This document shows, piece by piece, positions 32,382-43,905 of a stretch of DNA of 64,000 bases; the first letter of the stretch is position 1; every line of letters starts with the position of its first letter. The translations under genes were made by a program, and so were the position numbers. The notes beneath the pieces were generated by a model. It saw nothing but the letters and a program-made list of their open reading frames with translations. It made no database searches and was not told the origin of the DNA. Source of the stretch: Shinisaurus crocodilurus (taxonomy: Eukaryota > Chordata > Lepidosauria > Squamata > Shinisauridae); contig CM037876.1 in NCBI GenBank assembly GCA_021292165.1, positions 104,742,324-104,806,323 on the forward strand, given 5' to 3'.

Positions 32382-32517
32382 CAGGGCTCTCCAACCTTGA
32401 GTCCCCAGATGTTGCTGGCCTACAGCTCCCAGCATACCCAGCCAGCATGGCTAATGGCAAGGGATTCTGGGAGCTGTAGTCCAGCAACATCTGGGGACCC
32501 AAGGTTGGAGAGCCCTG
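32382..32517. mobile_element. 136-bp hAT miniature element (family A, copy 3)
   Basis: Identical architecture and length to the copies at 12085 and 16950. Target duplication CTCTAGAT on both sides (32374-32381, 32518-32525), perfect. Confidence 0.92.
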
Positions 32518-32529
32518 CTCTAGATCTTG

Positions 32530-33790
32530 AAAAGAAAATGCAGGTATTTCTGGGAATAGTATCAAAATTCCCAAGGCACTTCCAGTTGTGCACAGGTTAA
32601 GATTGCTGAATCTACCTGGCCATAACACCAGCACTCCCCAAAAGTTACACAGGGCCTGGGAGCTCTCCAGAAAAACATGAAATGCAGCAGGGAGACCCTT
32701 TCTGCTCAAGTGCATGGGAGGGGGAGATGAGTGACCCCACCCCCTGGGTGTACAGCAAGCAAGAATCCCTCCCAGCCATGCCTGGGAATCTTTGGACCCA
32801 AGCTTCCATTTCCAGTCTCAAGGATTATTCCCAACGAGGATATTTTGCTAGCTGCAGAAGGTAATGCCACCATAGCTACCCGTGAGTACAGAGGCTGAGC
32901 CTCAGAAGGCGAGTTGGGGTGGAGGAATGGAGCTAGGCTTTTGGGACTGGGTAAAAAGGACTGGGATAACTGGGACAGAAGGGCCTGCCATCCATCAAAT
33001 TATTCACCAAGGATTGATCTTGTCACAATTCTGAGCAGCACCTCCTACGCACTCACCTGGGCAGTCCCTTGAAGCTACACTTCAATTTATGGAGCTGTGG
33101 ACTGAATCCAGTCCCCTCACCCTTCCCTCTTTTTTCAAAACACGCTTGCTTAAAGGGCTGTTGCTCATTAGTGATTTACGTAAGCAGTGAACTTCAGCTT
33201 AATCTTTTAGGATGCAGAGTGACAAGAAAGAAACTTGGCAGCACCAGACACCTGGGGATAATGATATCTGCTCCTTTCTTTAAGCTGTCTTTTGCTTTCT
33301 GGTAGCTGAATTTCACCTGGCACTCTGATGCATTCACGGCCTTGCTACAATGAAAGCGTCCCTGTTCAAAAACAAAAAAGATTTCTTAGCAGACAAATGC
33401 TCCAGTGAGATATTTGCTATGTGGTAGTATGATGAATTCCTGTCCTGCATTTTCAGTCAGGAACCAAATTAAATCTGCACTTATTTACCCTCCTAGTTTG
33501 GCTGGTCAGTCATAACTATTCCAAAAACTTGGGAGTAAAATCATGAGAGGGCTAATATAAAAAAGGCAGTTTCTTTGTGTATGTCTTATGCACTGGGGTG
33601 CCTTCCATTGCTCTTCTGTTGCCCTCAGTATGTGCATGTGCATATTGAAAGATAGTTCTCACTTCAAGTACCTCAGGAGTCCATAAGATGGTACTGCTGT
33701 GGAGAACACAGTCAGGCCGCCTTGGGGAAGGGGCATCTTTCTGAGAATTGAAAGCTGCACATGGTGCTGAAAGTGCAGCCATGATTTGAG
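32530..33790. other. unassigned DNA
   Basis: No gene or confident repeat was seen. The open frames at 33069-33305 and 33552-33782 are short and unmotivated. Confidence 0.35.
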
Positions 33791-33794
33791 TTAT

Positions 33795-33975
33795 TTCTTA
33801 TATTTGTTATTATATTTGCTGTTCTTCCTCCAAGGAACACAGGGTGCCATACAGGGTTCCCCTCCCCCCCCCGCCACACACACACTTTATCTTAGCAACA
33901 GCCCTATGAGGTAGGTTAAGCTGACAAAGAGTGCTGGCTCAAGGTCACCCACTGACCATCGCAGCTAAGTGGGGC
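33795..33975 (-). mobile_element. Sauria-type SINE, diverged
   Basis: Reverse-orientation body with CCCTATGAGGTAGGTTAAGC, CTCAAGGTCACCCACTGACC and GGGGCTTTTAATCC. The tail side has TATTATATTTGC. The tRNA-like head is lost, next to a hAT element. Confidence 0.6.
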
Positions 33976-33998
33976 TTTTAATCCTGCCCAACCATGTA

Positions 33999-34138
33999 GC
34001 CCAGCATTCCCCAACCTGGTGCCTTTCAGATGTGTTGGACCACAACTCCCAGAATCCCCCCGGCCAGTTATGGCTGGAGTATTCTGGAAATTGTAGCACA
34101 GCACATTTGGAGGGCAACAAGTTAGGGAAGGCTGCTGT
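33999..34138. mobile_element. hAT miniature element (family B) with target duplication
   Basis: Left end CAGCATTCCCCAACCTGGTG, right end GTTAGGGAAGGCTGC. TGTAGCCC (left) and TGTAGCCA (right) form an 8-base duplication with one change. Confidence 0.7.
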
Positions 34139-34214
34139 AGCCAATACCCTCGCATTGGTTCCTAAGGGCAGCTGTGTTCACACATATTGTAGCACACTTA
34201 TGCGGAGGCGCTGG

Positions 34215-34235
34215 CTCTCTCTCTCTCTCTCTCCC
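34215..34235 (+). repeat. (CT)n microsatellite
   Basis: Ten CT units. Confidence 0.85.
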
Positions 34236-34924
34236 ACACCCTCTCCTGAGGTGAGATATGGGGATTATCAGGTGAACTGCCAGTGATGCTCCACCCCACG
34301 TATTCCCTCCTGCCCTCATTCCCCCAAAATACTGAACATGTCCTGGTATGAAGTACTACACGGATGATGCCATCTTCTATTCCACTGTTACTATTTATCA
34401 TGCTTGAAAGTAGTCACTCACCTGGCTGGCTGGGCCAAGAAAAAATTCCTTTCATGCAACCAGGCAGAAAAGCTTTGTAAATATAGAAAGGGTTTATTCT
34501 TTTCTCCTCTCCCCCCCCCCTCAAGCTATGCACATGCTATAAATGACAAATATAGGTACATGTGTGGGCAGGTGGGCTAATACATTTTTGTGGCCTAGTA
34601 AATTTAGAGAGCCTACTTGTACTCCAACTGACAGTTCCCTGGGGCGGCAGACTCTGGCCTCATCCATCGGCCAGAGAACCAAGGGCCATTGGGAGGCTGC
34701 ACCCCCTGCCTCCCAGGAGTAACATCACAGCACGGGGGAGACCAACCTGGCCCCATACATCAGCCAGAGAGGGAGCAGCTGCAGGGAGCTTGTTTTGCCC
34801 TTCCCTGCCACCCCCAAAAAAGAAGAAAAAAGAAAGAAAACCTATAAGAACCTTTTTAACTAAGAACTGGTGCCTGTCTTTCATTCTTCCTCCTCCCTCC
34901 CAATCCCTTTTCCTTTTGTGTCAT

Positions 34925-35052
34925 GTCTTTTAGATTGTGAGCCTGAGGGCAGGGACTGTCTTATTATTAATCTTTGTAAGCCACTCTGAGAGCCTTTTCT
35001 GGCTGAAGAGCGGGGTATAAATGCAAGCAATAAATAAATAAATAAATAAATT
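34925..35052 (+). mobile_element. LINE 3' end with (AAAT)n tail
   Basis: Sequence GATTGTGAGCCTGAGGGCAG, GTAAGCCACTCTGAGAGCC, GCGGGGTATAAATGC followed by AATAAATAAATAAATAAAT is the usual 3' terminus of an L2- or RTE-like LINE. No coding part remains. A related 3' end is at 45772-45850. Confidence 0.55.
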
Positions 35053-35341
35053 TCCACTGTATTTATTTATTTTTTTAATCAACAGCCTGCACAATGAGTG
35101 ACCCACCAAGCCAAATGCAGCCCCCTCTCCAGCCCTGTTTTTTTTAAAGTCCTAGGCAGGCAGCAAAAACAGGACGTTGGCCTGGTGGGCTTCGCTTGGT
35201 TTGGAGAGCCGTAAGCTGTGAGCCTGGGGTTGTAATAATACAGCTTCTCCCGATATATAGTTTGTGAACTAATATCCAGATAAACACTCTGTTATGCAAC
35301 TCAGTTACAACAAATCTTTTTGATAGCTTGCATAACTAGCG

Positions 35342-35593
35342 TTGAGCCACACTGAAGCATTTAGTGCATGGCTGCCAGTTGGATACCATGCATTAAGTAA
35401 GAGGAAGAAACTACCCATCACAAATACACAAGATGACATGTGTGGCTTATTAGCTTTGGAGCCAGGAAATGACATCATTTACCAGGCAGAGGAGCTCTTA
35501 ATTCAGTATATGAAGTCTATGATACAACCCAGCACATTCCTGGATGCAGAAAATGTACTGAGTAGAGCACTTGAGGATTACAAAGAAAATTAA
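35342..35593 (+). pseudogene. 83-codon open frame of unknown origin
   Basis: The frame has protein-like composition (QDDMCGLLALEPGN, YQAEELLIQYMKSM, FLDAENVLSRALEDYKEN then stop) and low repeat content, but begins at TTG, with a stop 9 bases upstream. I do not recognise it. It could be the C-terminal end of a processed pseudogene or an unannotated terminal exon; no clear splice acceptor was found. Chance is also possible. Confidence 0.25.
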
Positions 35594-36029
35594 AGAAGCT
35601 AACCAGCTGTAGACCAAGGGGCATCTGCTGGATCACAGGGATAGAGAATAAAAAGTTCAGAAAGCTTGGCTATATAGAACGTACATCTGTGAAGGCTCTA
35701 TGAAACATACAGAGAATACGTTATCTTGAACATTAGAGTATATGTTCTTACTTACTGAAATGATGCCATCTAATACTTCACACTTGTATGGCACTTTTGA
35801 CTGTTCAAAATACTAATAATGCCTTAGTATGCATTATTATATCAATCCTTACAACAACCCTATAAAATAGTTCAATATTATTATTGATAATATTGATATT
35901 ATTGATAATATGATAATCATATTATTATGATGCCTATATATTACAAACTGTGGGCATAGACTAAATGAAATGGCCAGTGCTGGCTCCAGCTTTTTGAGGG
36001 CCCTTGTGAAAGACACAGTGACTGGGGTC

Positions 36030-36735
36030 AGACAATACAACAACCTATACTCAAGAGTTGAGTGTGGGTTGTCGTTGAACCATGCGTTGTTGAAATGTGG
36101 GTTATCACGTCTGAACCCAGCTGCACTGACAATCCATGGCTTGTTAACCACGAACAAGCCATGAAGAGAACCCATGGTTTCTTGTTGGATTGTGAACTGT
36201 GGGTTGTTCACCACAGTTTGTTTTCTCAGGTGGGTCCAGACAACATGATAACCCACGTTTCAACAACAACCCATGGTTCAACAACAACCCATACTCAACC
36301 CTTGAGTGTGGGTTATCGTGTTGCCTGAATCTAGTTTCTCTTTACCATCTTCTGCCCAGCCCTGCCCCCTCCCCCCACACATACACACACTTCTGCAAGA
36401 GCAGGGAAGGGAATCTCATTCTGTCCACTTGCCTGGCCTCTTGAGAAGTATGGCTGGGGGAAGGAGAAGAGGAGGAAAGAGAAGCTTTCCCTTGGGTGTG
36501 CATTATCATGTTGTCTGAACCCAATCAGTGACTGGGTTTGCATGACACAACAACCCATCATGGGTGACAAGCCACAGTGGGTTGTCGTGTCGTGCAAACC
36601 CAGACCGATTCCCTCAGGGTGGCCAGCCTGACAACCCATGGGTTATTGTACCCACGATGGGTTACCGTGTCATCCAAACCTGGGCAACCGACCCCATCGT
36701 GGGTGCCAGGAATCAGCTAGCAAGCCACTTGGCAA
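36030..36735. repeat. cluster of GGGTTGT/ACAACCC inverted-repeat elements
   Basis: The words AACCCATGGTT, GGGTTATCGTGT and CAACAACCCAT recur in both orientations between 36030 and 36720, for example CTCAACCCTTGAGTGTGGG at 36296. The same type with GGTTTGCACGACA and CACGATGGGTT is at 63370-63630. They look like overlapping copies of a palindromic DNA element of unknown class. Confidence 0.5.
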
Positions 36736-36739
36736 GAGT

Positions 36740-37325
36740 GGTAAAAAACCCTTCCTGCTCTTGCCAAGCTCAACCTGGCCACTGCCAGAGCCAGGCACCC
36801 CACAAGTGCCCAAGCGTACAGAGGGGATATTGATCTGTACTGCTGAAGAAAGTAAATAGCAGACAGGCAAATATGTGCAATTGCACACTTGCGAATGACA
36901 GAAAAATTAGAATAAAAGCCAACCCTATTTGTATACTTCTGAAGGACCGATTTTTTTTTTTTTTAAGGTTGCAAACAGAAAAATTATGCTGAAAAGGGGT
37001 AGTGATTGGAGCAGAGCAGGAAGCCAGAAAGGTTTCCCTCCATAGGAATGAGGATATGAGAGAGGTTGTGCCACAAAGGACACTGGGATACATGCAGGGA
37101 GCGGGCCGGAGGACTAAGGAGGAAAGAAGCCACAGAAAGCTGCAGATCATCTGTTGGGAGTAACATGGGTTAGTGAGTGAACCACCAACCCACCATGACT
37201 TATTTTCAGGGTGGAATATCATGACATATGAACCGGCCCAGTAAGTCATACTTCTGAGCAAACATGCACAGGATTGCAGTGACAGTGTGTGGTAATTATT
37301 TAGTGTTGGGAATTATTAGGAAAGG
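36740..37325. other. unassigned DNA with CTGCTCTTGCCAAGC-type tail of the previous repeat
   Basis: No gene. A poly-T run lies at 36951-36964. A frame on the minus strand (36770-37261) is open for 163 codons but T-rich and without domains. Confidence 0.35.
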
Positions 37326-37329
37326 GATT

Positions 37330-37850
37330 GACAACAAAATGACCAGTATCAAATAATGCCTTTATATTATCTATGGTGCAGCCACATTTGGAATATTGTG
37401 GTTCTGGTCACCCCATTTCAAAAAGAAAAAAGTGCAGAAAAAGGCAGCTAAGGGCACAATCCTATGCATGTTTAGGCAGAAAAAGGTCCTACAACTCCCA
37501 GCATTCCCCAGCCAGACATGCGGGCTGGGGGATGCTGGGAGTTGTAGGACTTTTTTCTGTCTAAACATGCTTAGGATTGTGCCCTAAAATTATTCAAGAA
37601 GCTGATGTAACTTCCCTATGAGGAAAGGGTCAACCATATGGGGCTTGTATATTCTGGAAACAACTGAGGAAGTGGGGACAAGATAAAGGTTATTAAAATT
37701 ATGCATGGTGTGGAGAAAGTGGAAAGAGAGAAGCTTTTCTCTCTGTCTCATAATGGTAGAAATGGGGTTCACTCAATGAAATTGGTGGACATCAGAGTCA
37801 GAACAGATAAATAAAAAGTACCGTAATACTTCACACAATACATTATTGAG
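37330..37850 (+). mobile_element. CR1-superfamily LINE fragment split by a palindromic element
   Basis: Plus-strand reading shows MVQPHLEYCGSGHPISKRKK (37373-37432), then, after the insertion at 37449-37587, broken coding with GKGQPYGACIFW and a 3' part reading into NYAWCGESGKREAFLSV. It is clearly decayed. Confidence 0.7.
37449..37587. mobile_element. 139-bp palindromic miniature element
   Basis: Terminal inverted repeat AGGGCACAATCCTATGCATG against CATGCTTAGGATTGTGCCCT, with a second inner pair CTACAACTCCCAGCATTCCC. CTAA-like bases flank both ends. Inserted in the CR1 fragment at 37330-37850. Confidence 0.8.
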
Positions 37851-38760
37851 TTAGGGTGCATATGGCCAAAGCTTTAGACAGGAGTGAATGTGGGTTTGTA
37901 AATTTTATTTTAACAATAGAGCACTCTCTGTTCCTCCCTCCCTGCCTTTTCATGTCTACTGACATAAGTAACTAGTTGTAATATCAGTGCAAATTTGTTT
38001 TCCTGCCCCCCCACTCATGTTTCAGGCAGGTTTTTGGCTTTTTGTTTTTAAAAACACTTATTTTTTTCTCAGTGCCCAGCATAATTAGTTACACTTTTAT
38101 TTGATGACTTTTAAAAGCCTATTCTTTTTAAAGCCTGAAAAGTTGTTCTGGGTAGGAGAGAAGAAGTGACTTCCTGATTGCCACAAGGACCAATGAATCA
38201 GCACTCAGCTTGTGCTGCAAATGAGAAGAATCAGTTGCCCCTGAGCTCTAGAAGTGAATGTGGATCCACACCAGGCTCACTGCTCAACTTGAGTAAATCC
38301 ATGGCAGGGGTAGGCAATGTTGGAGGATATGGGAAGGAGTTGTTCCTATACTGGTTAGGACAAAGCAGAGTTTTCCCCCTTATGCGCAGCCTGGTTATTG
38401 AAACTGGTTATCACCACGTGGGTTGCTAAACCCTTGCTAAAGGCTCTTAAAAGGAAATGGATTGTCCAAACAAGGTTTAAAACTAATAAAGACATTTATT
38501 AGTTTTATTTACAGTCCATATAATCATATATGCAGGATGCATATAGGCAGATTAGTCTTCATTGGAGATCACTGGCTGGAAGCCAGCTCAGACCATGTGT
38601 CCATCTTGGTTGGAGTGGGGGGGAGAGCAGCAGAGAGCGCTGGCCAGAGAGGCCGGAAGTAGGGAGGGGGGGACTGTTCAATTAACTTTTTCCTCCCACT
38701 GTAACTAGTGGTTACATTACCTCATTGATTTAAGCAGGCAACATTACAATTTCCAACAGG

Positions 38761-38887
38761 CAACTTGTGGCCCTCCAGATGTGTTGGCCTGCAACTCCCA
38801 TCATCCATCATCATTGGCTATGTTAGCTAGGTCTGATGGGAGTTGTAGGCCAACACATCTGGAGGGCCACAAGTTGTCCACCCCTGC
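38761..38887. mobile_element. hAT miniature element (family B), well preserved
   Basis: Left CAACTTGTGGCCCTCCAGAT and right ATCTGGAGGGCCACAAGTTG are exact inverses. The core is AACTCCCATCATCC with a matching GATGGGAGTTGTAGG. It lacks an obvious 8-base duplication because the ends are not sharply defined. Confidence 0.8.
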
Positions 38888-38889
38888 CT

Positions 38890-39200
38890 TATAGGATTCA
38901 CCGCCACAAGATGTGGTGACAGCCAATGGCTTAGATATCATTAAAATGGATTTGACAAGTTTATGGAGGACAGTTCTATCAGTGGGTGTTAGCCATGTTG
39001 GCGAAACTGAACCTTCACATTCAGAGGTAGTATGCACTGAATACTAGTTGTCGGGGGCAAATAGTGAGGGAAGACTGTGGCCTTGATGCCCCATATGCGG
39101 GCTTCCCAGAAGCATCTGGCTGGCTGGTACCGGAAGCAGGATGCTGGACTAGATGGACCTTTGGTCTGATCCATCAGGGCTCTTGTTATGTTCTCTCTGT
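38890..39200 (+). mobile_element. CR1-superfamily LINE 3' end
   Basis: Plus-strand equivalent of 19683-19857 plus 22359-22733: GCCACAAGATGTGGTGACAG, TTTATGGAGGACAG, CATTCAGAGGTAGTATGC, CTTCCCAGAAGCATCTGGCT and GGACTAGATGGACCTTTGGT. It ends near TTGTTATGTTCTCT. Confidence 0.8.
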
Positions 39201-40824
39201 TCCAGGTCCTCTGATTCTCTTGGCACCTCCAACTCAATATCTCTCCCACATGAAAAACTTGCACTTCAGGGAAAAGGCAACCTAAGTTAAGATAAGCAAG
39301 TGCCACCAGAAGAACTTTGGTTAAGGAATGCCATGTAAATGTTGTTAATATATAACTAAAATAAATAAAATGACTCCCATCTTCCAAAACATTAATTTTA
39401 ATTGGTGGTGTAATGCAGGAACTCATCATGACAGCCCCCCCCCCCCGCCCAAGGAGAATCCGTAGCCATCATAAAACATCCAAAACAAAAACCTACTAAT
39501 AAAACTTCACAATTAAGTTTATGGAGCATAGCTGCAATCCTATGCATAGTTAACTGTGAGAAATCTCCATTGAACTCAGTGGTGCTCACATCTGACTGCA
39601 CAGGTTCAACCTGTAAAACACATTGAGCACAAAGAACTTCAGCCAGCTGAAGTGCAACATTTGGCTTTTAATTAGAAATGCAAACCATCTTGCAAAGAAG
39701 TGTTACCATTTAAACTACTAGCATGAAGTAGGAATGCCGTCAAAGAAAAGGAAAGACTATCCAGCCCCTGCTCCCTCATTCTCTGAAGTCCTCTATGCTA
39801 AGTTGTCACAAACACAATAGTAAAACTTGAAAGCCCCATTATCAATTCATTCACCTGCTACAGCAAGGAGAGGCCATTAATTACCCAGGCACTCTGGCAT
39901 AGGTAGGATGTCACTGCTCCTGCTCTGAAAAAGGTCCTGGAGCTGCACGCTCTTGTGTTCGCCCGCCAGTACACCATTGATTTTAGTAAGTAGAGGCTAG
40001 AGGCCCAATGTTTTACATTTTAGCAATTATCTTCTTTGGATACTGATGAAATCTATTTTGATTTTTGCACCCAAATCAAACCTATTTTGGTTGTTTATAT
40101 CCCAACATTTAAGGAAACTGCTCAGCCAGGTAGTAAAGTTCCTATTATGGAGGTGAAACAGACTATGACAAAATCTGGTTTCAGTTACAGGCCAGGAGGC
40201 AAATTCTGAATTAATTCCATCTGCTGGTTGAAAAATCAATTGAGAACTAAATGACTCTACGTGAAGTGAATAGCCAATGGCATTGCAAGATCAACTTTTA
40301 ATATCCCATCTTCTCTTTTTTAAAAATATATATTTGAATTTGGTTTGTTTTAGCTGCTTGGATGTTTGCTGTCTGCACAAATTTTCCTCCCAAGCCACAC
40401 CTAGCTAGGCCATGCCAGGGGTTTCTGCAGGGCAGGGAGGTGGAAGGAGGGAAAGAATGGAAAGAGAGGCAAGGCAAGAACCAGCCCCCTCTTGATATCC
40501 AAGTGGCCACCAGAGCAGGCCCCACTCTGTACTGCCAGCACAAGATGGGATTTTGGAAGTTGAAACGGGAAGTGGAGGTGGGCAATTTGCAGCTTTGCAC
40601 TACTTTATCAGAAACAGCACCATGGGACTGATTTTTCCATTTCATTCTAGCCCTGGGGAGTTCCAAACAGATTAAATATCCCAGATGTCTGGCTTAATCA
40701 AATTATGGAGAAAACTGGCCACCAAAACAAGACAAACATCTAGCAGTTACTGACTACAATATGAAAACACTATAAATAAAAAATGTTTGTTGCAAAACTT
40801 TCTCAGGGATGGTGGGCGAATAGC
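39201..40824. other. unassigned DNA
   Basis: No supported gene. A C-run lies at 39436-39446, and a copy of the GCTGCAATCC repeat at 39530-39600. The 122-codon minus frame at 40298-40666 and the plus frame at 40362-40631 overlap and carry no motif. Confidence 0.35.
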
Positions 40825-41214
40825 GCTAATGATTTCACAGGTACTAGCCAATAGGCACTTGCAACAGGTGTATACATAAGTATTGAACCAGCCTTTGTCT
40901 CCCTTTTGAGAAGAATTTCAGTTTCCCCAGTTCAGTTTGAACCATACCCAAACCCTGCAGAACCCTTTTGATAGGAGCCCATAGTAGAGAAGAAACAGAT
41001 GTACATTTATATTGTGGGCAGCAATGTTGCTATCAAACTGCATTTTATGGCTCTTAAAAATGTTACATCTCTAAAAAATGTTACATCAAAAACTACTGTC
41101 TTAAGAAAAGTACTTTGTAATATACCATTCTTATTTCCACAGCTTATTGACAGCACTTCTTTACTCTGAAAAGAAATGGTATGCACTGGAAAGATGAACC
41201 CCACACCCCATATT
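40825..41214 (+). repeat. 390-bp recent duplication, copy 1 (probable source)
   Basis: Copy 1 of a segment repeated at 43309-43701 in the same orientation. By eye the two differ by one base and one 3-base indel. Copy 1 flows into unique sequence on both sides, whereas copy 2 interrupts a repeat, so copy 1 is the likely donor. Confidence 0.9.
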
Positions 41215-41544
41215 AAATCAGAACTATCTCTCTTGAAGCCACAGACATTGAGCAAAGAGCAAGGGAAGGAAAATCTGCCTAAAGAAGAAGCTGGCATATC
41301 ACTACATTCACAAGAAAAACAGTATGCTCTTTATCATGCCCTTGCTCAGTGCAAGAAAGCAGATAAAACTGGAGCTGGTATTAGCAAACCTATTTGGAAT
41401 CTGGTTTGTTTGAAGGTTTTCGGAAGCCAAAATAATAAAGAAAATTTGGTTCAGAGTAAGAAAGCCTTTTTACTTACATGGCTTGAAAGAGTTCCGAACA
41501 GCTGGAGCCTCTGGATTATGTGTGCAGATGTCGTGTTTGGTTGA
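41176..41544 (+). CDS. 122-codon open frame, unidentified, low confidence
   Basis: Starts at ATG 41176 just after an acceptor-like sequence (TTATTTCCACAG near 41142) and encodes a lysine-rich protein (KEQGKENLPKEEAGISLH, QCKKADKTGAGISK). I recognise no domain. Its first 13 codons lie in the duplicated block, and copy 2 loses the frame beyond that. It could be an exon, a decayed element ORF or chance. Confidence 0.2.
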   Translation: MVCTGKMNPTPHIKSELSLLKPQTLSKEQGKENLPKEEAGISLHSQEKQYALYHALAQCKKADKTGAGISKPIWNLVCLKVFGSQNNKENLVQSKKAFLLTWLERVPNSWSLWIMCADVVFG

Positions 41545-43205
41545 GCCTTCCCCCCCTCAACTTTGGCACCAAAAACTCTGTAATGCCTGAGCTTGATAAG
41601 TAATTTCCTGGTTTCCCCTTTACAAAATTCTCACATAGTTTATCAGTGGTCCACCCTGACAGCACAAGAACGTAAAGCATATTATGTGACATGCGATTGT
41701 TAGTAGGGAAAGACCTCTCTGATACTTTGGCCTGGAGAGAGAGAAAGAGAGAATCTCTCAGCTCATCCCCACCCCTCCCCAAACTATACAATATCTTCTG
41801 GCTCAGCCCTGGATGCATACTTTAGCAATAACATAAGAACAAACAACCGCAGCACACAAATTGTGGCATGTCATGTTAAACATGTCTGCTCTGCCATGTG
41901 ACTCTCTAGAACAGATACACAGGAAGGATTCTCTGCACTGCACAGATTTTATGCTCATGTTCCTCAGCAGTGGTTCCGCTGTGTGTGCGTGCACACACAT
42001 GTGCGCAGGTGTGCTACAATTCAATTTCAAAGTAAAACAGAGAAAGAGAGAGAGAGGGAGATTACCCATTTAGGGATGGGTAAACGTACCTAGCCTGATC
42101 CAGAATTCAAGTTGGAAAACCAGAGAAATTACACAGAGGTACAGAGGACATGTGGAAATTAATCCAGATCTCCTGGTATAATTCTGAAGTAGACCCCTGA
42201 CTGCAAGCCTGCTTTGAAGCCTTAGAGCCTGGTTCGGATGGAGCTCTTCACAACCCTTCCATCCTCCACAGAATCATACAGGGGAGGGACAGGGAGAGTG
42301 TGATCTATGCCAGAAATGACAGAAGAGGCACAAAGGACTTGAGGCTCCAGATGATACACCACTGGACAAGCACTAGGGCACACAGACCTCGGCCCTTTTA
42401 GGACTTTAGGGCCCCAGTTCAGACATCCAGTGATTTTAACTGGAGACCCATCCAGAAGGGGATCGATGTGCAGAAAACTACTTAAGCACGCACAACAACT
42501 ACACGTTCGATGATTGCTATTCCTCCCATTCTATGCAGATTTATCCCAACAACAAAGAACATGTCAGAAGCCCAGCATGGAAGATAGCAAGTGCTGGGAA
42601 AGTGAAAGTAGGCAGGAATTCTTGGCCTGTGGGTCACTCAGCTCCTGTTCAGAAGTACCCCACAAGCATGCACTTGTGCGACATTATCTTGCTTCATTTC
42701 ATAGCCATGCATGCCTCTTCTTTATGAATACATCAGCTTTCTTACATAAGCATTTATTTTCGAGCAGGATGCTCTTGTGATTACGGTAGTTGCATAAGCA
42801 TTATGAGCAAATAAATGCATAGGGTGGGGGATGTTGGCCACTGCACTAGCAGGGAAACAGATGCTCAGACTTTATACTGTTTTTGCTGGAGGTTGAAATA
42901 AATCCAGTACATACATTGAGTCATAGCTAAACATGGATGGTGATCAGAATTAATGGCTTTTGATGGCTGGTGGCTACTCCAAGCCACAGGAATTTGTGTT
43001 ATGCCTCACCTGCTTGTGTGCTGCAGACCAAAAGTATTGTTTTCTGATTTGAGCGTGGGCAGAAGCAAGAGCAACAAGGTTTTGAGCTTGCTGGAAAAGA
43101 ATGCTGAGAGGTTCCTGACTGGCACTGAAGTTGTTTGGAGACTTGTTCTGCCTGCCTGTGGGCTTGCTTTCCATGTGCTCAACCTGTACATTTGTAAATT
43201 TAAAA
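41545..43205. other. unassigned DNA
   Basis: About 1.7 kb without a recognised gene or preserved repeat, apart from a short GA-rich run (42045-42060) and a purine run near 41735. Confidence 0.35.
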
Positions 43206-43287
43206 TATATATGCTGTATTTTTCCGTGTATAAGACGACCCCATGTATAAGACGACCTCCACTTTTCTTACCCAAAATTCAGAAATC

Positions 43288-43728
43288 AAGCTTAGCTTTC
43301 CACACTCAGCTAATGATTTCACAGGTACTAGCCAATAGGCACTTGCAACAGGTGTATACATAAGTATTGAACCAGCCTTTGTCTCTCTTTTGAGAAGAAT
43401 TTCAGTTTCCCCAGTTCAGTTTGAACCATACCCAAACCCTGCAGAACCAGCCTTTTGATAGGAGCCCATAGTAGAGAAGAAACAGATGTACATTTATATT
43501 GTGGGCAGCAATGTTGCTATCAAACTGCATTTTATGGCTCTTAAAAATGTTACATCTCTAAAAAATGTTACATCAAAAACTACTGTCTTAAGAAAAGTAC
43601 TTTGTAATATACCATTCTTATTTCCACAGCTTATTGACAGCACTTCTTTACTCTGAAAAGAAATGGTATGCACTGGAAAGATGAACCCCACACCCCATAT
43701 TGAGCCAGCGTGAGCCACAGGCCTGTAT
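43288..43728 (-). mobile_element. 5S-headed SINE remnant, broken by the duplicated block
   Basis: AGCTTAGCTTTCCACACTCAG (43289-43309) and GAGCCAGCGTGAGCCACAGG (43702 on) are consecutive parts of the SINE head in other copies, missing about 6-7 bases at the break. The CR1 tail is absent. Confidence 0.7.
43309..43701 (+). repeat. 390-bp recent duplication, copy 2 (inserted)
   Basis: Near-identical to 40825-41214. It lies in a SINE remnant within a mariner-like element. No terminal repeats, poly-A or target duplication is evident, so the mechanism is unclear. Confidence 0.9.
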
Positions 43729-43790
43729 ATAACCTCTGATCTCTCAGGAGAGACAAAAGATATGCTTGCTAGCCCTGGCAAAGGAAATCT

Positions 43791-43808
43791 GTGTGTGTGT
43801 GTGTGTGC

Positions 43809-43855
<47 letters not shown>

Positions 43856-43905
43856 TATGTGTGTGAATGAGTGAATGTGAGAGAGTGTGAATGAGTGTGT
43901 ATGTA
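43791..43905 (+). repeat. compound (GT)n/(GA)n microsatellite
   Basis: (GT)n at 43791-43806, then GA-rich repeats interrupted once (43809-43855), then GT/GA-mixed words to about 43905. The minus frame across it (43494-43934) is only a repeat translation. Confidence 0.9.

Noticed and set aside
36770..37261. 163-codon minus frame
   Set aside because: It crosses a poly-T run, has no recognisable domain and no start context; likely chance.
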